In this document: positions 1 through 4,666 of the stretch, piece after piece
Position numbering within the stretch: position 1 is the stretch's first letter
Layout of the letters: every line of letters starts with the position of its first letter
Assembly (NCBI GenBank): GCA_021399405.1
Contig: JAAFKL010000133.1
Span: 1 to 5,482, forward strand
Origin: Candidatus Heimdallarchaeota archaeon
GTDB lineage: Archaea > Asgardarchaeota > Heimdallarchaeia > Heimdallarchaeales > Kariarchaeaceae
Reading direction: 5' to 3'
Length of the DNA: 5,482 nt
Position numbers and translations under genes: made by a program
The notes under the pieces: generated by a model
Database searches by the model: none
Seen by the model: the letters and a program-made list of their open reading frames with translations, nothing else
Told to the model about the DNA's origin: nothing

Positions 1-26
1 GCACAGCTATTTTCTACTGATAATTA

Positions 27-60
27 TTTATTCAATGAGCTAGATCGCTCATTGAATAAA
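27..60. terminator. Perfect 14-bp inverted repeat, possible terminator of the upstream gene
   Basis: The arm at 27-40 is the exact reverse complement of the arm at 47-60, separated by a 6-nt loop (TAGATC). The GC-richest part of the stem (GAGC/GCTC) lies next to the loop, and a T-rich stretch (62-71) follows on the plus strand. This would fit a hairpin plus U-tract terminator for a plus-strand gene ending left of the window. It could equally be a dyad operator or the border of the cassette array, because it sits directly before the first cargo gene. Nothing else is recognisable in 1-80. The repeat itself is certain; its role is not. Confidence 0.55.
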
Positions 61-84
61 ATTATATTTTTGGGACAAGCTTAA

Positions 85-94
85 CTATAATTTA
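85..94 (+). promoter_or_regulatory. Candidate archaeal TATA box for the 343-aa gene
   Basis: A TATAATTTA-like element lies about 45-54 nt before the ATG at 139. A start about 25 nt downstream would leave a leader of roughly 20-25 nt. A second AT-rich element at 101-109 could serve instead, so the assignment is weak. No clear Shine-Dalgarno sequence precedes the ATG. Confidence 0.3.
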
Positions 95-138
95 ACTTGA
101 AAATATTATCGCAATCTCGATAGCTTGGTAATATTAGT

Positions 139-1170
139 ATGACTACAGGTTCATTAGACATTCCATTCTTTATTCACTTAGACGATTGTGTAGCTACAAT
201 GATTATCGACAATGAGTTAATTGGGTTTCATGAAGCCGTGCCTATGTCCCAACATTTCATAAGACCGATTTTCAGAATCCTATATGATTTGATTGTAAAT
301 TATAAGAAAACTTTGTTGAAATCAATTTCTAAACAAATTCTTGATATGATTCGGAAGACATGGAAAAATTTTGTAGAATTGGGAGGAAATCAAACCAATC
401 CATATATTGACTTAGATGTTGAAACTGAGATCATAGGGGAAGATTGTCCAACTTGCGGAACCTACATGGGAATGGGATTCTCACTGGATACGAGTAATCC
501 CGAAAAAGTAAAATTCATAAATCTGAATATTGAATATCGATTGAATGAAAAATTTCTAGAACAAGAACCTGAGATGCCTCCTGTGGATGCTTTTTACATC
601 CTTGCATATCTTCTTTCATTAAGATTTTTGGTTCATCATTATCAACCTCCGACTGAACCTCAAAAAACATTTCTTGACGTCTTCGCTGTAGATATTGAAG
701 AGACTGAACGAAGATTTAATGAAGCCAATCAAAACAATATTGCTAAATCGGAGTTCTACGATGCACACGATTATCTTAGTTATGCACATCGAATCTTCGT
801 TATCAAATGGTATAAAGAGATTGTTAAGAAATTAAAAGACAATACGATCACTCCTGAAAAACTAACTAGTCTGGGTTATGTTAAATGGTTTTACTGGTTA
901 AATGATTATACAAAAATAAGCAATTACATAGAATCAATATTAGGCAAATTATTGAATCCAAAGACTGATACAGTGGAATTGGTGATGTACCTCAATATAT
1001 TTGTTGAATACTACTCTAACAAGAATTTAGAAAACAATAACCCGATCTTTAGATTTTTAGTTGATAATCGAGATAAATTGAATGAAGTTGCCAAATCCCT
1101 TTATGTTCCATTCCCATACAAAACAAAAAGCAGGTTTGATTCTGGACAAGGAAATATCTTTTTAATTTGA
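139..1170 (+). CDS. Unrecognised 343-aa protein with a CPTCG knuckle (cargo paralogue 1)
   Basis: I do not recognise this family. The start is supported by alignment to the paralogue at 2595-3599, whose conserved block also begins at residues 8-9 (PFF...ATMI...IGFH). The conserved N-terminal part (about residues 9-118) ends in GEDCPTCG (100-107) followed by GMGFSL. One CPxCG pair is half of a usual zinc ribbon, so metal binding would need a second ligand pair, perhaps from dimerisation. A helical, aromatic-rich C-terminal part follows, with AFYILAY (151-157), GYVKWFYWL (246-254) and a closing PFPYKTK block (324-330). There is no signal peptide. The helix around 151-165 is hydrophobic but short, and a soluble protein seems more likely. 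Identity to the paralogue is roughly 40-45% overall and about 60% in the first 120 residues, judged by eye. The gene is immediately followed by an actin-tail fragment on the same strand. Function unknown. Confidence 0.85.
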   Translation: MTTGSLDIPFFIHLDDCVATMIIDNELIGFHEAVPMSQHFIRPIFRILYDLIVNYKKTLLKSISKQILDMIRKTWKNFVELGGNQTNPYIDLDVETEIIGEDCPTCGTYMGMGFSLDTSNPEKVKFINLNIEYRLNEKFLEQEPEMPPVDAFYILAYLLSLRFLVHHYQPPTEPQKTFLDVFAVDIEETERRFNEANQNNIAKSEFYDAHDYLSYAHRIFVIKWYKEIVKKLKDNTITPEKLTSLGYVKWFYWLNDYTKISNYIESILGKLLNPKTDTVELVMYLNIFVEYYSNKNLENNNPIFRFLVDNRDKLNEVAKSLYVPFPYKTKSRFDSGQGNIFLI

Positions 1171-1199
1171 TAATTTAAAATTAGGTACATTCTGTTAAA

Positions 1200-1298
1200 A
1201 GATCAATTTTAGCATCCCTAAAGACCTTCGGTAAAATGTGGGTAACCAAGAAAGAATATTCCGACTCAGGTCCAAAAGCAGGCTGCAGATGTATCTAA
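1200..1298 (+). pseudogene. Actin 3'-end fragment, tail 1
   Basis: In the frame starting at 1200 this reads [16 protein letters not shown] and then [16 protein letters not shown] with TAA at 1296-1298. It matches the end of eukaryote-type actin (rabbit numbering about G343 to the C-terminus). There is no start codon and no actin body upstream, so this is a remnant. Three replacements look like decay: G to R at the start, and V-Y to G-C near the end, compared with tails 3 and 4. The region 1171-1199 may be a further eroded extension: the distance from the preceding gene's stop codon to the shared GCATCCC block nearly equals that at tail 3 (41 versus 39 nt). Confidence 0.88.
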
Positions 1299-1379
1299 CT
1301 CTAAAATTTAATTAAATTACATATTATCAATTTACACAATTTTTAATTTTCAATAAACAATACATCATCTTATGAATAG

Positions 1380-1388
1380 TTTTTATAG
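1380..1388 (+). promoter_or_regulatory. TATA box of the UPF0175/DUF3368 pair
   Basis: The TTTTTATAG element is centred about 26 nt before the ATG at 1411, the usual spacing between an archaeal TATA box and the transcription start. The transcript would start at or within a nucleotide or two of the ATG, so the antitoxin mRNA is probably leaderless. No Shine-Dalgarno sequence is present, which agrees. The rest of 1299-1410 is AT-rich without other recognisable features. Confidence 0.5.
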
Positions 1389-1410
1389 TAAACTTCCCTA
1401 TTTATAATAT

Positions 1411-1680
1411 ATGTCAGATACCATTAAGGTCAGTATTCCAAAAGAGATACTCGATTTAACTGGAATTGATGCTGATAGTATTGACAAAAAAAATTTAGAA
1501 ATATTAATTCTAGGACTCTATGCGGAAGGAAAATTGACTTTATCCAAGGCAGCAGACATATTGCAAATCAAAATTGATGTTTTCCTCGCGAGATTTCGAT
1601 CGCTTCACTACAAAAGAACCGGATCACCAATAGATGTAGCTGAGGCTGAGCGGGACCTCCAAGAGGCTATGCAAAATTAA
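1411..1680 (+). CDS. UPF0175-family antitoxin
   Basis: This small 89-aa protein carries the UPF0175 hallmark LYAEGKLTLSKAA (about residues 36-48), followed by the second half of a helix-turn-helix-like unit ending in FLARF (58-62). The N-terminus (KVSIPKEI) resembles the short strand of ribbon- or AbrB-like antitoxins and may aid dimerisation. UPF0175 proteins are usually encoded just upstream of DUF3368 PIN-like proteins and are taken to be VapB-type antitoxins that bind both toxin and promoter. That arrangement is present here: the TAA at 1678-1680 overlaps the next ATG by one base, so the two are translationally coupled. The ATG at 1411 fits the leaderless promoter, and the length is normal for the family. 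The family call is from motif recognition; antitoxin activity is inferred from family and context. Confidence 0.85.
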   Translation: MSDTIKVSIPKEILDLTGIDADSIDKKNLEILILGLYAEGKLTLSKAADILQIKIDVFLARFRSLHYKRTGSPIDVAEAERDLQEAMQN

Positions 1681-2129
1681 TGATTGTACTCTCTAATTCT
1701 GTCTTAAGTGCATTCTATCGTTTAAATCTTGTTTCAGAATTAAAAGATCTTAAATCTTTTATTTATATCACTCCTGAGATAGTGGGGGAATATTCTACGA
1801 GATGGTTAGATAAACTACCGAGTTTGATTGTCGTACAAGCAGTTGAAGCTGAGACAGTATTATCTAGATCGAATTTATCGGAAAGTGATCTATCAGTAAT
1901 TAATTTAGCAATTCAATTAAAATGTCAATTGGCAACTGATGATTTGGAGATAAGAAAAGTAGCAAATGAGTATAAGATTCCTGTAACAGGATCTCTGGGT
2001 ATATTGAAATCTCTATATTTGAAAAATATTATCTCAAACAAAGGAAGATATCAATCCTTAGTAAACGAACTTTCTCAAGATGTATACTTAACCGATGAAC
2101 TGTTGGGTTGGGCATTAGATGTGGAATAA
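1680..2129 (+). CDS. DUF3368 PIN-like toxin (VapC-type), atypical first catalytic position
   Basis: The 149-aa protein follows the DUF3368 pattern. A first strand IVLSNSVL (2-9) is followed by TPEIVGEY (31-38), a central helix with SESDLSVINLA (67-77), the strand LATDD (84-88), and the family signature PVTGSLGIL (101-109) preceding a helix. PIN-domain toxins are metal-dependent RNases using clustered acidic residues. E37, D70 and D87/D88 are present, but the Asp normally on the first strand aligns with Ser5 (or Asn6). The nuclease may therefore be impaired, or use a different metal site. The C-terminal 35 residues (from about 114) extend past the family core. The start overlaps the antitoxin stop. 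A GAGG at 1663-1666 is rather far away, so coupling probably drives translation. The stop lies only about 17 nt before actin tail 2. Confidence 0.82.
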   Translation: MIVLSNSVLSAFYRLNLVSELKDLKSFIYITPEIVGEYSTRWLDKLPSLIVVQAVEAETVLSRSNLSESDLSVINLAIQLKCQLATDDLEIRKVANEYKIPVTGSLGILKSLYLKNIISNKGRYQSLVNELSQDVYLTDELLGWALDVE

Positions 2130-2146
2130 TGTGCACTAATATACTA

Positions 2147-2442
2147 TCCATTCATAAACTGTGACGTAGACATTCGACCTCATCTTTACAGCAACATTGT
2201 GTTATCCGGTGGATCAACAATGTTCCCAGGTCTAGAAGAGAGATTGAGCAAAGAGCTTATCTCCCTCATATTAGAAGGAGTGGAAGTAAAGGTCGTTGCA
2301 CCCCCAGAAAGAAGATATTCAGTCTGGATAGGTGGATCTATCTTAGCATCCCTCAAGACATTCGGCAAATTGTGGGTAACCAGTGGTAACCAAGAAAGAA
2401 TAATCCGACTCAGTTCCAAAAGCAGTTTACACATGTATTTAA
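2147..2442 (+). pseudogene. Actin 3'-end fragment, tail 2 (longest, frameshifted)
   Basis: This is the clearest actin relic. It covers about the last 95 codons: S-I-H-K, then [46 protein letters not shown] and [15 protein letters not shown]. It corresponds to rabbit actin from about S281 to the C-terminus, including subdomain 3 and the nucleotide-site loop region. Three lesions show it is dead: an extra base at about 2159 between the K and C codons, a 10-bp tandem duplication at 2375-2394, and a TAT-to-TAA change (2400-2402) in the restored frame. The homology still ends on the native stop (TAA 2440-2442). The open frame visible from the GTG at 2199 is only this relic read from an internal valine codon and is not a separate gene. 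Confidence 0.93.
2375..2394 (+). repeat. 10-bp tandem duplication inactivating actin tail 2
   Basis: GGTAACCAGT is followed directly by GGTAACCAAG. The other three tails have a single GGTAACCAAG at this place. The duplication adds 10 bases, shifts the reading frame, and explains why the downstream translation ([11 protein letters not shown]...) no longer looks like actin while the DNA still aligns. Confidence 0.9.
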
Positions 2443-2528
2443 GGTCAAACACAAATAAAGTTAAATCAAATTAAATTAATTAATTATCTAATAATAGGCT
2501 ACATAGAGTTTTATTAAAGGTAACAATA

Positions 2529-2541
2529 AAATATTATTTAA
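2529..2541 (+). promoter_or_regulatory. Candidate TATA region for the 334-aa gene
   Basis: An AAATATTATTTA-like element lies about 55-65 nt before the ATG at 2595, implying a leader of roughly 30 nt. A purine run GAGAGA (2581-2586) sits 8 nt before the ATG and may act as a weak ribosome binding site. The upstream regions of the two paralogous cargo genes look loosely related near the start codon (both have a TCG...TAG...TTA..ATG arrangement), but a firm promoter call is not possible. Confidence 0.28.
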
Positions 2542-2594
2542 TTCTAATATGACACAGCAAAATCGAGAAAAACAATCGTAGAGAGATTATTAAT

Positions 2595-3599
2595 ATGATT
2601 AAACCAATTACAGTTCCATTCTTTATGCAAACAGATCATCATACAGCTACGATGATTTTAAATAACAAAGTAATTGGTTTTCACCCCTTAAATTCGGGTT
2701 GGACTCAGCTCTTTAGACGACCTCCATTCAAAATTCTTTATCTGATAACAGAAAGATATTACAATTTATTGGCCAAATCAATTTCCAAGCCCATACTAGA
2801 TTTGATTAAAGATGCATGGGGTGAATTTTTAACCTTAGGTGGTGGTTGGTTCAATCCATATAACGAACTAGATATCGAAACAGAAATAGTAGGAGAGGAT
2901 TGTCCCACATGTGGTTCAGAATGTGGAATGGGCTTTTCACTAAAGCTGCAAGAGGATAAAGTTATCTTCACAAATATAAATATAGAGTATTTGGTTAACG
3001 ACGAGGTATTAGAGGATGAAGTAGAACTCGATCCAATTCATGCGTTCTACATTCTTGCTTATATTTTATCGATCTACCCAATGGTTTTCCATGAAGATCA
3101 ATTTATTGACAAAACTATCTCATTTGTTGGGATTGTTACAGAATTTATAACCGCAGCCTCTGAAAGGATTAATAGTGAATTTGGTACAGATTCCGATAAT
3201 TATATTAACTTAAAATCGTTAGAGTTTACTAAATTATGGTTCAATGAAGTTCGTGACAAAGTGCAAAATGGCAATGTTACACCTGAACAATTATTTTCAT
3301 TTGGATATGCTAAATGGTTTTACTGGTTGAAAAATGATGAAAAAATAAATGTGTTTACTAATACATTAATATCAAGATTGTTAAAAAATGAATTTAGGGG
3401 ACCCCAAGCAGTAATATGTATTAATATATTAGTTGAATATTATAATAACCTCAATTCAGAAAATGAATATACAATTACATCTTTCATTGAAGACAATCAA
3501 ATAGAAATAAATGATATTGCTAAATCTTTGTTTACACCATTCCCGTTTAAAACAAAACGTTGGTTTGATCCTCCAATCTCAAACATTTTTCAGATATAA
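2595..3599 (+). CDS. Unrecognised 334-aa protein with a CPTCG knuckle (cargo paralogue 2)
   Basis: This is a paralogue of the protein at 139-1170 and belongs to the same unrecognised family. The shared blocks keep their order: PFF..D...ATMI..N..IGFH (8-30), KSISK.ILD (61-69), NPY..LD.ETEI (87-98), GEDCPTCG (100-107), GMGFSL (111-116), AFYILAY (150-156), GYAKWFYWL (237-245), VEYY (280-283) and PFPFKTK (315-321). The proteins also end alike (NIFQI versus NIFLI). An extra cysteine at 110 gives a C-x2-C-x3-C arrangement absent from paralogue 1. The middle (about 160-215) is the most divergent part and differs in length. Strong conservation of scattered polar and glycine residues suggests a real, selected protein. 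There are no membrane or secretion signals. The stop lies only about 5 nt before actin tail 3. Function unknown. Confidence 0.85.
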   Translation: MIKPITVPFFMQTDHHTATMILNNKVIGFHPLNSGWTQLFRRPPFKILYLITERYYNLLAKSISKPILDLIKDAWGEFLTLGGGWFNPYNELDIETEIVGEDCPTCGSECGMGFSLKLQEDKVIFTNINIEYLVNDEVLEDEVELDPIHAFYILAYILSIYPMVFHEDQFIDKTISFVGIVTEFITAASERINSEFGTDSDNYINLKSLEFTKLWFNEVRDKVQNGNVTPEQLFSFGYAKWFYWLKNDEKINVFTNTLISRLLKNEFRGPQAVICINILVEYYNNLNSENEYTITSFIEDNQIEINDIAKSLFTPFPFKTKRWFDPPISNIFQI

Positions 3600-3603
3600 C
3601 GTT

Positions 3604-3725
3604 TAAGATATTCAGTCTGGATAGGTGGATCTATTCTTGCATCCCTCAAAACCTTCGGTAAAATGTGGGTAACCAAGAAAGAATATAGCGACTCAGGTCC
3701 AAAAGCAGTCTACAGGTGCATCTAA
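3604..3725 (+). pseudogene. Actin 3'-end fragment, tail 3
   Basis: In the frame of AGA at 3606-3608 this reads [19 protein letters not shown] followed by [20 protein letters not shown] and TAA (3723-3725). That is an undamaged last 39 codons of a eukaryote-type actin, from about rabbit K336 onward, one residue shorter at the very end than rabbit actin. There is no start codon and no upstream actin sequence; the homology begins directly after the stop codon of the preceding gene. Compared with tail 2 over the shared 23 codons, five differences are synonymous and one is not, so it was under protein-level selection until recently. Confidence 0.93.
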
Positions 3726-3820
3726 ACTTTTCAAATTAATAATTCAAAACTAATAATTTATTGAAAAAATATATTAATCAAATAGTATTATTTTTACAAT
3801 CTAAAATCAAATCATAGGTC

Positions 3821-3829
3821 TATTTATAT
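3821..3829 (+). promoter_or_regulatory. TATA box of the DUF433/DUF5615 pair
   Basis: TATTTATAT is centred about 26 nt upstream of the ATG at 3851, again predicting a leaderless antitoxin transcript, as for the pair at 1411. The remainder of 3726-3850 is AT-rich and holds nothing else I can recognise. Confidence 0.48.
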
Positions 3830-3850
3830 CCTAATAGTGCCATAATTGTA

Positions 3851-4090
3851 ATGATAATGTCGGAATCAGTATCACGTATTGAAATGGATCCAAACAAACT
3901 TGGTGGAAAACCAATAATAAAAGGAACCCGTATTCCTGTTTCTACAATATTGGCTAATTTGGAGCAGGGAATGTCCATACTGGATATTACTGAAGAATTT
4001 GACGGGATAGATGAAGAAGATGTGAAAGCAGTAATTCGCTTTGCTAGGCTTCTAATCTCGGAGGAAATTTCACTTGGATCTTCTTCTTGA
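3851..4090 (+). CDS. DUF433 antitoxin
   Basis: This 79-aa protein is a textbook DUF433: RIEMDPNKLGGKPIIKGTRI (residues 9-28) leading into a helix-turn-helix, ILANLEQGMSILDITEEF (33-50), and the closing DEEDVKAVIRFA (54-65). DUF433 proteins are small DNA-binding antitoxins that pair with DUF5615 PIN-like proteins, and that partner follows directly with a 17-nt overlap. The promoter spacing favours ATG 3851. A second in-frame ATG at 3857 would shorten the protein by two residues and leave all motifs intact. The protein probably neutralises the toxin by complex formation and represses its own promoter; this is inferred from the family. Confidence 0.92.
   Translation: MIMSESVSRIEMDPNKLGGKPIIKGTRIPVSTILANLEQGMSILDITEEFDGIDEEDVKAVIRFARLLISEEISLGSSS
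4060..4064 (+). promoter_or_regulatory. GGAGG ribosome binding site fixing a TTG start
   Basis: GGAGG inside the DUF433 gene ends 9 nt before the TTG at 4074. This supports TTG as the true toxin start, because the next in-frame ATG (4095-4097) would remove the first-strand Asp. It is the only strong Shine-Dalgarno sequence in the window, which fits an internal gene of a leaderless operon. Confidence 0.7.
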
Positions 4091-4436
4091 TCATATGTTA
4101 GGTAAAAAGGTTGCGAGGCTTTTTTCAGAAAATGGATTTGACACCGTTCGAGTTTTCGAATTGAATGCTCATCATCTTCAAAACGGAGAACTCTACAAAC
4201 TTGCTACTTCGCAAAATCGAGTTCTGATCTCATGTGACACGGATTTTGAAAACAATCGTGTTGGGAGTTTGGGTTCATCAAGCATTATTTATTTGAAACC
4301 AGAACCAGATTCAAGTCTTCAACATTTACTGCCTATGTTGATGTCTCAAATTAAGAATGTCCCTAAAGACATTGCAAAGGATCATCTGATAGTAATAACT
4401 AATAATCAAATATTGGGCAACAAGTTTGAACAATGA
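4074..4436 (+). CDS. DUF5615 PIN-like toxin
   Basis: The 120-aa protein matches the DUF5615 pattern. LLLDHMLGKKVARLFSENGF (3-22) carries the first-strand Asp6, VRVFEL (25-30) follows, then a helix QNGELYKLA (36-44) and the strand RVLISCDTDF (49-58) with Asp55 and Asp57, the typical D-x-D-F of the family. DUF5615 proteins are PIN-related putative RNases and the toxin half of DUF433 pairs. The family usually has Asp-Glu at the start of the middle helix (sDEE); here it is Asn37-Gly38-Glu39, a conservative loss of one acidic residue. The gene starts at TTG behind a GGAGG and overlaps the antitoxin by 17 nt. The C-terminal part (76-120) has a hydrophobic strand LIVITNNQIL. The stop lies 20 nt before actin tail 4. 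Confidence 0.88.
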   Translation: MDLLLDHMLGKKVARLFSENGFDTVRVFELNAHHLQNGELYKLATSQNRVLISCDTDFENNRVGSLGSSSIIYLKPEPDSSLQHLLPMLMSQIKNVPKDIAKDHLIVITNNQILGNKFEQ

Positions 4437-4455
4437 AAATAATTAATTGTCATTG

Positions 4456-4533
4456 AAGACCTTCGGTAAAATGTGGGTAACCAAGAAAGAATACAGTGAC
4501 TCTGGTCCAAAAACAGTCTACAGATGCATTTGA
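4456..4533 (+). pseudogene. Actin 3'-end fragment, tail 4 (shortest)
   Basis: From AAG at 4456 this reads [13 protein letters not shown] then SDSGPKTVYRCI and ends with TGA (4531-4533): the last 25 actin codons, from about rabbit S350. The frame is intact. Against tail 3 there are seven synonymous differences (counting the changed stop codon) and one amino-acid change (A to T). The upstream limit is sharp, since 4437-4455 is not actin-like. It is the last member of the array and faces the convergent minus-strand gene. Confidence 0.87.
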
Positions 4534-4584
4534 ATTAAGAATTAAATAGCTTCATATTTCGAAAAGCAGATACGAATTAAAATA

Positions 4585-4601
4585 ATAATTACGATAATTA
4601 T
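4585..4601. terminator. Weak AT-only hairpin between convergent genes
   Basis: ATAATTA and TAATTAT flank a 3-nt loop (CGA). A second short stem (AATGC/GCATT) lies at 4619-4634. Both sit in the 133-nt gap between tail 4 and the stop codon of the minus-strand gene, where both strands need to terminate. AT-rich dyads are common by chance at this base composition. Confidence 0.2.
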
Positions 4602-4666
4602 AGTATTAACAGATTGATAATGCCTTAGAGCATTTACTCAATATGAAATATGTGACTCCAAGCAAG

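Noticed and set aside
2186..2452. An 88-residue minus-strand open frame
   Set aside because: It is the antisense shadow of the actin relic; its translation resembles no family.
2199..2474. A 91-residue plus-strand open frame that could be called a small actin-like protein
   Set aside because: It begins at an internal GTG (the Val of NIVLSGG), has no ribosome binding site, and is frameshifted near its end. It is the actin relic tail 2.
2759..2971. A 70-residue minus-strand open frame
   Set aside because: It lies wholly inside the conserved 334-aa gene on the other strand, whose protein sequence is supported by its paralogue.
1200..4533. CRISPR-like or integron attC-like repeat array
   Set aside because: The repeats are protein-coding relics of unequal length spaced about 0.75-1.3 kb apart. 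They lack the inverted-repeat structure of attC sites, and no cas or integrase gene is visible.
1200..4533. Retrotransposed, 5'-truncated actin mRNA copies (LINE-like)
   Set aside because: Common 3' ends and variable 5' ends fit superficially, but there is no poly(A) tract, no shared sequence after the stop codons, no target-site duplications that I can see, and no reverse transcriptase in the window.
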